Source: Candidatus Omnitrophota bacterium
GTDB lineage: Bacteria; Omnitrophota; Gorgyraeia; Gorgyraeales; Gorgyraeaceae
Direction of reading: 5' to 3'
Length of the DNA: 6,381 bases
Assembly: GCA_018901615.1 (NCBI GenBank)
Contig: JAHIEN010000051.1
Coordinates: 1 to 6,381 of the forward strand
Part shown: positions 1 through 5,025 of the stretch, piece by piece
How positions within the stretch are numbered: position 1 is the stretch's first letter
Layout of the letters: each line of letters begins with the position of its first letter
The notes under the pieces: model-generated
Told to the model about the DNA's origin: nothing
Database searches by the model: none
Seen by the model: the letters and a program-made list of their open reading frames with translations, nothing else
Program-made: the position numbers and the translations under genes

Positions 1-1017
1 GCTCGGGAGATGGGGATCAATCCTGTTATTGTGCCGGAGCTTGGCAGGGAGTTGTCATTCTGGGATGACTGGAAGGCGTTCTGGAAGATATATGGAATTA
101 TTTGCCGTGAAAAGCCTGATATCGTGCATACGCATACGGCAAAGGCTGGGGCGTTGGGGCGAGGAGCAGGGATATTATACAGGTGTAGGGTGTCCCTCGA
201 CTGCGCTCGGGACAGGCAGGGTGAAGGGTGTAAATTAGTCCATACATTTCATGGGCATGTGTTTTCGGGGTATTTTGGCTGGGTTAAGTCCTGGGTGTTT
301 TTGTGGGTAGAGAGGATCCTGGCGCTATTTACGGATAGAATCGTTACGGTGAGCGAGGCCTTAAAGAAAGAACTGGTGGAAAAATATAAAATTGCTCCGG
401 AAGGCAAGGTCAAGGTGGTGGAGCTGGGGTTTGAGTTAGATAAGTTATTGGATTTACAGGCTAAAGGGTCTGGGGATATTGTGAATGTAGGAATAGTAGG
501 ACGATTAGTGCCGATTAAGAATCATAAGATGTTGTTTAAGGCGTTGAACGGGGTGAAGGGTGAAGGGTGGAGGGTGAAGTTAATAGTTATTGGTGATGGA
601 GAATTAAGAGAAGATTTAGAAGAAAGCGCAAGGGAGCTAGGTATAACGGATATAGTTGAATTTCATGGATGGGTCAAGGATTTAAGAGAGATCTATAGTG
701 GATTGGATATCGTGGCCTTGACCTCGCTTAATGAAGGGACGCCTGTATCGATTATAGAGGCCATGGCTGCGGGAAGGCCTGTAGTAGCGACAGACGTGGG
801 CGGAGTAAAGGATATCGTGGAAGATGGCAAGAGCGGGTATCTCGTGGCCTCGGAAGATGAAGAAAAATTCTCTGAAAGACTGTTAGATCTGATCAAGGAT
901 CCGGAAAGAAGAAAAAGATTCGGCCAATACGGGAGAGAGGCGGTAAGAAATAGATTTTCAAAAGATAGGTTGATAAAAGATATAAAGGAGTTGTATAAGG
1001 GTATGTTAAAAATATAA
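1..1017 (+). CDS. GT4-family glycosyltransferase, N-terminus outside window (partial)
   Basis: This is a GT-B fold, retaining glycosyltransferase of the GT4 (group 1) family, probably cytoplasmic or membrane-associated, adding a sugar from a nucleotide donor to a lipid-linked glycan. The frame is open to base 1, and the first residues (AREMGINPVIVPELGREL) already align with the interior of the N-terminal domain, so the ATG at 10 is internal and roughly 50-60 residues are missing. Seen: VHTHTAKAG (from 124) and VHTFHGHVFSGYF (from 238) of the acceptor domain, GRLVPIKN (from 499) opening the donor domain, and the EX7E motif with glutamates at 733 and 757 followed by EAMAAGRPVV. It ends in a basic helical tail. 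Two oddities: an apparent 15-residue in-frame insertion (188-232) and a heptamer repeat (551-578). The family is clear; donor and acceptor are not known. Confidence 0.92.
   Translation, partial: AREMGINPVIVPELGRELSFWDDWKAFWKIYGIICREKPDIVHTHTAKAGALGRGAGILYRCRVSLDCARDRQGEGCKLVHTFHGHVFSGYFGWVKSWVFLWVERILALFTDRIVTVSEALKKELVEKYKIAPEGKVKVVELGFELDKLLDLQAKGSGDIVNVGIVGRLVPIKNHKMLFKALNGVKGEGWRVKLIVIGDGELREDLEESARELGITDIVEFHGWVKDLREIYSGLDIVALTSLNEGTPVSIIEAMAAGRPVVATDVGGVKDIVEDGKSGYLVASEDEEKFSERLLDLIKDPERRKRFGQYGREAVRNRFSKDRLIKDIKELYKGMLKI
181..232. repeat. In-frame palindromic insertion inside the glycosyltransferase gene, bounded by direct repeats
   Basis: GGTGTA occurs at 182-187 and again at 227-232, exactly 45 nt apart. 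Between the copies lies an inverted repeat, TGTCCC (191-196) and GGGACA (209-214), enclosing TCGACTGCGCTC, followed by GGGTGAAGGGTG (219-230). Removing one 45-nt unit joins YRC directly to KLVHTFHGHV, which is how related GT4 proteins read as I remember them. The insert supplies 15 residues rich in Cys, Arg, Asp and Gly. The palindrome resembles a dispersed repeat (TGTCCT, GAGCGCAGTCGA, AGGACA) that I recall from intergenic DNA of many bacteria. The direct repeats and palindrome are seen; insertion is inferred. Confidence 0.65.
551..578. repeat. Four-unit heptamer tandem repeat (GGGTGAA) within the glycosyltransferase gene
   Basis: Four consecutive 7-mers run GGGTGAA, GGGTGAA, GGGTGGA, GGGTGAA. 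They encode part of NGVKGEGWRVKL, just before the VIGDG strand of the donor domain. A 7-nt unit shifts phase at each copy, so gain or loss of one unit would frameshift the gene. The same 12-mer GGGTGAAGGGTG occurs at 219-230 at the end of the palindromic insertion. The encoded segment has about the usual length for the family, so this could be sequence replacement or drift rather than added length. Confidence 0.6.
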
Positions 1018-1078
1018 AAATATTTGAAAGAATTCAGGCACTCCTGTGTCATGTATATTGGGAGGAGGTGAAAATAGG

Positions 1079-1108
1079 TTGATTTAAGAGGTTAGGCGGT
1101 AGTATAAT
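1079..1108 (+). promoter_or_regulatory. Sigma70-type promoter for the coiled-coil/SDR gene pair
   Basis: A -35-like TTGATT (1079-1084) is followed 18 nt later by a perfect TATAAT (1103-1108). The surrounding 13-mer GGTAGTATAATTA (1098-1110) recurs exactly at 3173-3185 before the phosphoglycosyltransferase gene, there also preceded by TTGATTT. Repetition of both boxes upstream of two different genes is the main support. The predicted start near 1114-1116 leaves a leader of only about 10 nt, with the Shine-Dalgarno sequence at its very 5' end. Confidence 0.65.
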
Positions 1109-1124
1109 TACACAGGAGGGTAAG

Positions 1125-1391
1125 ATGAAGAAGGATAATAATATGCTAGAAGAAATAAAGCGTCACGTAGGAGTTGTAGTTGAAGGCTTACGTTCAGAGG
1201 TGAGAATAATAACTGAACAGCATGGCGATGTCATGAGAAAGCTTGAAGAGCACGATAGAAGATTTGAAAAAATAGATATCAGGTTTGACAGGGTAGATTT
1301 AGATCTAAAGGCCATTAAGAATGCGTCGTTTGACAACAGTCATAGATTGGATGACCATGACGTAAGGATTGGGAGGTTAGAAGCAAGATGA
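1125..1391 (+). CDS. Small coiled-coil protein of unknown function
   Basis: An 88-residue, highly charged protein without signal peptide or membrane segment, hence probably cytoplasmic. Residues 8-50 have heptad-like spacing of hydrophobics (LEEIKRHVGVVVEGL, then VMRKLEEHDRRFEKI) and continue into the periodic IDIRFDRVDLDLKAIKN, so a long, probably oligomeric coiled coil is likely. The C-terminus (SHRLDDHDVRIGRLE) is again amphipathic. The start is well supported: AGGAGG at 1114-1119 lies 5 nt before ATG. The stop overlaps the SDR start as ATGA (1388-1391), which implies translational coupling. I recall similar short coiled-coil hypotheticals from uncultivated bacteria but know no function. 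It could be a scaffold or partner for the SDR, or simply a leader cistron; no function is assigned. Confidence 0.75.
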   Translation: MKKDNNMLEEIKRHVGVVVEGLRSEVRIITEQHGDVMRKLEEHDRRFEKIDIRFDRVDLDLKAIKNASFDNSHRLDDHDVRIGRLEAR

Positions 1392-2350
1392 AGGCATTGA
1401 TTACCGGTGGGGCAGGGTTTATCGGGTCGCACCTGGCGGATGAATTGCTCAAGGCAGGGAATGAGGTTACTGTCCTTGATGATCTTTCCACAGGGAGATT
1501 TGAGAACATAACCCATCTTGACGGGAATAAAAAATTTCGTTTTGTGGAAGGGTCTATTCTTAATGAATCCCTTGTGGATAAGCTGGTGGAAAAGGCTGAT
1601 GTGGTATATCACCTTGCCGCCGCAGTGGGCGTGGATTTGATAGTAAAAAAACCCCTTGAATCCCTTACCACAAATATCAAAGGCAGTGAAATAGTCCTTG
1701 AGATGGTCCACAGGTATCATAAAAAGGTCCTTATTACTTCCACTTCAGAGATATATGGTAAAAACGCCAATGGCCCTTTAAAAGAGGATGATGACAGGAT
1801 CCTTGGTTCGCCTTTAAAATCCAGGTGGGGTTATTCTACCGCAAAGGCAGTGGATGAGATGCTGGCGTATGAATACTGGCGCCAGAAACAAGTCCCTGTT
1901 ATTATAGTAAGGCTTTTTAATACAGTGGGCCCGCGACAGACAGGCGCGTATGGCATGGTGATACCGAGATTTGTAACGCAGGCGCTTAAAGATGAGCCTG
2001 TTACCATATACGGCACAGGAAGACAGTCCAGGTGTTTCCTGCATGTGAAAGACGTGGTAAATACCCTTATAAAACTGATGAACACGGAAGGTGTCCTGGG
2101 TAAGGTATTTAATATAGGCAGTCAGGAAGAAATCACCATGGAAGACCTGGCTAAAAAGATCATAGAGATTACAAAAAGTAAATCAAAACTGGTCTATATC
2201 CCTTATGACAAGGCGTATGAAGAGGGCTTTGAGGACATGGAGCGCCGCGTGCCTGACACCACAAGGGTAAAGGACGCTGTTGGATTTAAGTCCACAGTTG
2301 ATCTGGAAGGTATTATTAAGAGTGTAGTGGAGTATTACAGGCGGGGCTGA
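1388..2350 (+). CDS. NAD-dependent nucleotide-sugar epimerase/dehydratase (extended SDR)
   Basis: A 320-residue extended short-chain dehydrogenase/reductase, the usual length for UDP-sugar epimerases and UDP-glucuronate decarboxylases. Seen: the NAD-binding TGGAGFIGSH (residues 6-15), acidic D31-D32 after the second strand (favouring NAD over NADP), YHLAAAVGV after the fourth strand, the active-site STSEIYG (118-124) and the catalytic YSTAK (Y149, K153). RLFNTVGPRQ and the C-terminal GFEDMERRVPDTTRVKDAVGF bind and position the nucleotide sugar in relatives. It probably makes an activated sugar for the neighbouring glycosyltransferases by 4-epimerisation, decarboxylation or dehydration; the exact reaction cannot be read. 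The start overlaps the upstream stop (ATGA), and GGGAGG (1370-1375) lies a long 12 nt away, so coupling probably matters. The stop codon lies at the edge of a dispersed repeat (2347-2385). Confidence 0.93.
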   Translation: MKALITGGAGFIGSHLADELLKAGNEVTVLDDLSTGRFENITHLDGNKKFRFVEGSILNESLVDKLVEKADVVYHLAAAVGVDLIVKKPLESLTTNIKGSEIVLEMVHRYHKKVLITSTSEIYGKNANGPLKEDDDRILGSPLKSRWGYSTAKAVDEMLAYEYWRQKQVPVIIVRLFNTVGPRQTGAYGMVIPRFVTQALKDEPVTIYGTGRQSRCFLHVKDVVNTLIKLMNTEGVLGKVFNIGSQEEITMEDLAKKIIEITKSKSKLVYIPYDKAYEEGFEDMERRVPDTTRVKDAVGFKSTVDLEGIIKSVVEYYRRG

Positions 2351-2385
2351 GATTGCTTCTCCGCCTGCGGCGGATCGCAATGACA
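2347..2385. repeat. REP-like palindromic element at the SDR stop codon
   Basis: The outer stem ATTGC (2352-2356)/GCAAT (2377-2381) encloses an inner hairpin TCCGCC-TGC-GGCGGA (2360-2374). The ends, GAGATTGCTTC and TCGCAATGACA, match a dispersed palindrome type that I recall from intergenic regions of many unrelated bacteria. The SDR stop codon TGA (2348-2350) overlaps the left end, so the element may set the protein's C-terminus. No T-tract follows, so it is not a standard terminator. Confidence 0.65.
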
Positions 2386-2394
2386 ATGTAGCAT

Positions 2395-2420
2395 GTAGGG
2401 GAGGTTTAAACCTCCCCTAC
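2395..2420. repeat. Perfect 26-bp palindrome
   Basis: GTAGGGGAGGTTT is followed immediately by its exact reverse complement, centred on TTTAAA. As RNA it would form a GC-rich stem with an AT-rich loop. It may reduce read-through between the SDR gene and the toxin-antitoxin pair, but the following TCTATTT is a poor U-tract. Its sequence is unrelated to the element 10 nt to its left. Probably another dispersed palindrome family; binding by a dimeric regulator is less likely. Confidence 0.7.
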
Positions 2421-2431
2421 TCTATTTCCAG

Positions 2432-2462
2432 AAGTTAACATGTGTTAACTTAATTGATTAAG
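2432..2462. promoter_or_regulatory. Candidate autoregulatory operator of the toxin-antitoxin operon
   Basis: Two dyads overlap here, both with a TG spacer: AAGTTAACA-TG-TGTTAACTT (2432-2451) and CTTAAT-TG-ATTAAG (2449-2462). GTTAAC recurs at 10-bp spacing (2434, 2444), about one helical turn, and ATTAAC appears at 2463. The array ends 16 nt before the antitoxin ATG. Type II antitoxins normally repress their own promoter through such sites. A -35-like TTAACA (2435-2440) lies inside it, but no convincing -10 was found. The dyads are seen; the role is inferred. Confidence 0.5.
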
Positions 2463-2478
2463 ATTAACGAGGTAACTC

Positions 2479-2736
2479 ATGGAAAATAAAGATGTTATGA
2501 CAGTTAAGCAATTGGCAGATTTGTTAGGAATTAGCAGGATAGCAGTATTTAATAAGATTAAAAAGGGTGAGATAGAGGCTATTAAGGCAGGCAGGGTTTA
2601 TATTATACCTGTTAAAAATATTTCTCAAGCATTAGGCAGGACTATTTCTGAGGCCAAAAAACATAAGATTGAAATGGCTGTTAAAAGGGTGGTTGGAGAG
2701 TATGGCGATGTTTTAAAGCTGCTCGGAAATGAATAA
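2479..2736 (+). CDS. Helix-turn-helix (excisionase/MerR-like) protein, putative antitoxin
   Basis: An 85-residue protein. Residues 8-44 (TVKQLADLLGISRIAVFNK, then KKGEIEAIKAGRVYIIP) form a winged helix-turn-helix of the excisionase/HTH_17 type. The remaining 40 residues are a charged amphipathic helix (SEAKKHKIEMAVKRVV) with a short tail, a plausible toxin-binding segment. The start is supported by GAGG (2469-2472), 6 nt before ATG. Only 3 nt separate its stop from the Doc start, so the two are surely co-transcribed. The expected role is to neutralise the toxin and repress the operon through the dyads just upstream. Classical Doc toxins pair with Phd, which has a different DNA-binding fold, so this is a variant pairing. 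The DNA-binding domain is clear; the antitoxin role is inferred from position. Confidence 0.8.
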   Translation: MENKDVMTVKQLADLLGISRIAVFNKIKKGEIEAIKAGRVYIIPVKNISQALGRTISEAKKHKIEMAVKRVVGEYGDVLKLLGNE

Positions 2737-2739
2737 ACT

Positions 2740-3156
2740 ATGAAAGTAATAACAATAGCCGCAGTCGAGCATATTTCATATAGGTTGGCAAAAGAGATGA
2801 TGGAATACAATGAGCCAATCCCTGATTTTTCAACAAGGTTTCCCAATGCGCTTGAAAGCTGCCTCTTGACGCCTTTTCAAAGTTTTAGCAAAAAGGATTT
2901 ATATAAAGGGCTGGTAGGAAAAGCGGCGATACTCTTCTATCTAATGGTTAAAAATCACCCGTTTCAAAACGGAAATAAAAGATTCGCTGTTACAACGCTG
3001 CTTACTTTTTTATATACAAACAATAAATGGCTTAAAATTGACCACAAGGAATTATATAATTTTACAATGTGGATTACGGAAAGCCCATCCCAGTTTAAAG
3101 ACGAGGCAATCCTGGCCATAAAAAAATTTATCCGGTCGCATATAGTTAATGTTTGA
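2740..3156 (+). CDS. doc: Doc-type Fic-fold toxin (death-on-curing family)
   Basis: A 138-residue, mostly helical protein of the usual Doc length. The diagnostic motif is HPFQNGNKR (residues 73-81): the catalytic His73, Phe75 and Asn79-Lys80-Arg81 follow the Doc form HxFx(N/D)(A/G)NKR, whereas AMP-transferring Fic enzymes have GNGRxxR. The best-studied Doc, from phage P1, phosphorylates elongation factor Tu and halts translation; the same activity is inferred here. The motif is complete and the gene appears intact. The start lies 3 nt after the antitoxin stop with only a weak, distant GGAA, so translation is probably coupled. No regulatory (S/T)xxxE(G/N) inhibitory helix is evident, as expected when a separate antitoxin supplies it. 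The TA pair, AT-richer than its neighbours, separates sugar genes, suggesting acquisition. Confidence 0.9.
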   Translation: MKVITIAAVEHISYRLAKEMMEYNEPIPDFSTRFPNALESCLLTPFQSFSKKDLYKGLVGKAAILFYLMVKNHPFQNGNKRFAVTTLLTFLYTNNKWLKIDHKELYNFTMWITESPSQFKDEAILAIKKFIRSHIVNV

Positions 3157-3183
3157 TTTTTGTAATTTAAATGGTAGTATAAT
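3153..3183 (+). promoter_or_regulatory. Sigma70-type promoter, predicted to give a leaderless mRNA
   Basis: TTGATT (3153-3158) and a perfect TATAAT (3178-3183) are separated by 19 nt, slightly long. The 13-mer GGTAGTATAATTA (3173-3185) is identical to that at 1098-1110. The -35 box overlaps the last codons and stop of doc. Six bases separate the -10 box from A3190, the first base of the downstream ATG, so transcription would begin at or next to the start codon. No Shine-Dalgarno sequence precedes that ATG. Confidence 0.65.
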
Positions 3184-3189
3184 TATATT

Positions 3190-4962
3190 ATGGTTTATCT
3201 AATATCATTCCTTACGGCGTTTTTACTCTCCTTGGTTTTTACCCCGCTAGTTAAAAAAATAGCTATTGCCAAGGGCTGTGTGGCTCACCCTCGCGAAGAC
3301 CGCTGGAACAAAAAAGAGACCGCGCTTTTCGGAGGCGTGGCGATTTTCCTTTCCTTTGTTATTCCATATCTATTTTTAGTCAGGCTGAACCTCGAGACCA
3401 TAGGCATTATCCTGTGCGGGGGTATTATATTCGGCCTGGGGCTTTTTGATGACATTGTGCATATAAAGCCGTATACAAAACTGGTGGGCCAGATAGTTGT
3501 CGCTTCGCTTCTTATCAACTTTGGCGTAAGTATAAAGGTAATACCGTATCCTCTGATAGCCATGCCTCTCACGATTTTCTGGGTGGTGGCTGTGATGAAC
3601 GCGTTTAACCTCTTGGATAATATGGATGGGCTTTCAGGGGGAATAGCCGCGATTGTGAGCGGTATATTAGTCCTCTACGCTGTTATTAACGGGAATTTTG
3701 CTTTGATGATCCCGGCCCTGATACTGGCAGGGAGCTTACTGGGGTTTTTAAGATATAATTTCACACCGGCCCAGATCTTCATGGGCGATTCAGGGAGTAT
3801 GTTTATAGGCTTTATGCTTGCTACCATTACGCTTCAGGGGAGCTGGCAGGAGTCGACTCACCTGGCAATGATAGTCGCTGTGCCGTTTTTTACATTGGTG
3901 GTGCCTTTACTGGATACGACATTTGTGACGCTCATGAGGCGTTTTACCGCGCACAAGGTTTTTCAGGGCGGTAAAGACCATCTATCCCACAGGATGGTCG
4001 TATTAGGGCTTTCTGAAAGAGGCGCGGTGCTTGTGCTTTATTCCATAAGTATTATTTTCGGAGCCATCAGTGTCCTCTCGATGTTTGTGTGGCCGATAGT
4101 GACCTTGGTGCTTGTGATGCTGGCTGCCGTGAGCCTGGTGTATTTCACGAATTTTCTTGGCAAGGTAAAGGTGTATGAAGATAAGGATTTAAAGGATCTG
4201 AAAAAGAAAAACGGCAATGTGATCTTAGGCGGTATGGTGATGTATAAAAGAAGGATATTAGAGGTAGCGGTTGATTTTATCCTGATATGCGCGGCTTATG
4301 TCACGGCCTATTTATTGAGATTTGAGGGGATATTGGTCGCGCAGAACCAGGAGCTTATAGTAAGGTCGTTGCCGATCATAGTCATTATAAAGTATCTGGT
4401 ATTTTTCAAGTTCGGGCTTTACAGGGGTATCTGGAGGTATGTCAGTATAAGAGACCTTATTAATATCTTTAAGGCGGTTACTGTAGCTTCAGTGATTTCA
4501 GCCGTGGCAGTGCTTTTTATGTGGCGTTTCCATGGGTTTTCAAGGACAGTGTTTATCATGGACTGGCTTTTGCTCTTTGTCTTTGTCTCAGGCTCAAGGA
4601 TCCTTGAGAGGGTCTATAAAGAGATATTTGACGAGGCTGCTTTAAAAGGCAAGAGGGTCCTGATATATGGGGCAGGGAACGTAGGGGAATTTGTATTAAG
4701 GGAGATAAAAAATAATAAGCTGCTGAATTATAAGCCTGTGGGGTTCCTGGATGATGACGAGGAGAAATTAGGCAGGAGGATACACGGCATACCTGTCCTT
4801 GGGTCAAGGGAAGATATGCTCAAGGTAGTAAAGCGCAATGACGTGCAGGAGCTTATACTGGCTATACCGGGCCTGCCTAAAGATATATTTGACGATATAG
4901 AAGGTTTCTGTAACTCGCTGGATATACCCTGCCGCAAGATGTCGGATATACTTCCAAAATAA
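3190..4962 (+). CDS. WecA/MraY-type polyprenyl-phosphate sugar-1-phosphate transferase fused to CapD/FlaA1 N-terminal half
   Basis: A 590-residue inner-membrane protein. Residues 1-325 form a polytopic GT4-type phosphoglycosyltransferase (WecA/TagO/MraY), which moves a sugar phosphate from a UDP-sugar to undecaprenyl phosphate: the magnesium-site pair D87-D88 in GLFDDI, NAFNLLDNMDGL (137-148), FMGDSG (197-202) and the histidine loop KDHLSHR (262-268) are all present. After a charged linker (about 328-355) come four membrane segments (about 356-376, 394-410, 429-445, 454-468) with the CapD/PglF-like YRGIWRYVSIRDL (411-423), then a Rossmann domain with GAGNVG (494-499) and GFLDDD (518-523). It stops at DILPK, before the catalytic SDR domain of CapD. 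Monotopic WbaP-type transferases carry the same membrane-plus-Rossmann module, so that part is probably a regulatory or ligand-binding accessory. No Shine-Dalgarno is seen; the start coincides with the predicted transcript start. It likely initiates the repeat unit. Confidence 0.9.
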   Translation: MVYLISFLTAFLLSLVFTPLVKKIAIAKGCVAHPREDRWNKKETALFGGVAIFLSFVIPYLFLVRLNLETIGIILCGGIIFGLGLFDDIVHIKPYTKLVGQIVVASLLINFGVSIKVIPYPLIAMPLTIFWVVAVMNAFNLLDNMDGLSGGIAAIVSGILVLYAVINGNFALMIPALILAGSLLGFLRYNFTPAQIFMGDSGSMFIGFMLATITLQGSWQESTHLAMIVAVPFFTLVVPLLDTTFVTLMRRFTAHKVFQGGKDHLSHRMVVLGLSERGAVLVLYSISIIFGAISVLSMFVWPIVTLVLVMLAAVSLVYFTNFLGKVKVYEDKDLKDLKKKNGNVILGGMVMYKRRILEVAVDFILICAAYVTAYLLRFEGILVAQNQELIVRSLPIIVIIKYLVFFKFGLYRGIWRYVSIRDLINIFKAVTVASVISAVAVLFMWRFHGFSRTVFIMDWLLLFVFVSGSRILERVYKEIFDEAALKGKRVLIYGAGNVGEFVLREIKNNKLLNYKPVGFLDDDEEKLGRRIHGIPVLGSREDMLKVVKRNDVQELILAIPGLPKDIFDDIEGFCNSLDIPCRKMSDILPK

Positions 4963-4967
4963 CTACT

Positions 4968-5020
4968 ATGTTCGAGGTTAAGCCTCGAACAGAAAGTGTT
5001 CGAGGCTTAACCTCGAACAT
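4968..5020. repeat. 53-bp inverted repeat of two self-complementary 24-mers
   Basis: A 24-nt unit beginning ATGTTCGAGGTTAAGCCTCG (4968-4991) is followed by GAAAG (4992-4996) and then its exact reverse complement (4997-5020). Each unit is itself a hairpin, TGTTCGAGG/CCTCGAACA around a 5-nt loop, so the DNA can fold as one long stem or two short ones. It fills 53 of the 63 nt between the phosphoglycosyltransferase stop and the next ATG, and leaves no recognisable Shine-Dalgarno. A second copy, lacking the central 12 nt, lies inside the following gene (5521-5561). The paired-hairpin layout resembles REPIN/BIME elements. Confidence 0.85.
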
Positions 5021-5025
5021 TGCCT

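Noticed and set aside
10..12. ATG at 10 as the true start of the first glycosyltransferase.
   Set aside because: The frame is open to base 1 and the visible N-terminus matches the interior of the acceptor domain, so the gene starts outside the window.
1010..1025. AT-only inverted repeat AAATAT-AAAA-ATATTT after the first glycosyltransferase as a terminator.
   Set aside because: It has no GC pairs in the stem and no following T-tract, so it is too weak for an intrinsic terminator.
1035..1046. CAGG-CACT-CCTG mini-hairpin in the spacer before the coiled-coil gene.
   Set aside because: A 4-bp stem is expected by chance.
2395..2420. The 26-bp palindrome as a Rho-independent terminator.
   Set aside because: The stem is good, but the downstream TCTATTTCC is not a U-tract; it was kept only as a repeat.
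3285..3572. 95-codon open frame on the minus strand within the phosphoglycosyltransferase gene, and similar minus-strand frames at 693-1052, 1340-1720 and 4556-4937.
   Set aside because: They lie antisense to clear conserved genes, have no recognisable motifs or ribosome sites, and are explained by the codon use of the sense genes.
4200..4255. A separate CapD-like gene starting at an internal ATG (4234, 4240) in the fusion.
   Set aside because: The frame continues without a stop through the linker and no Shine-Dalgarno precedes these ATGs, so a single fused protein is the simpler reading.
5020..5025. TTG start two codons upstream of the ATG for the second glycosyltransferase.
   Set aside because: It begins within the last base of the inverted repeat, has no ribosome site, and the family normally starts at MKIGID, matching the ATG at 5026.
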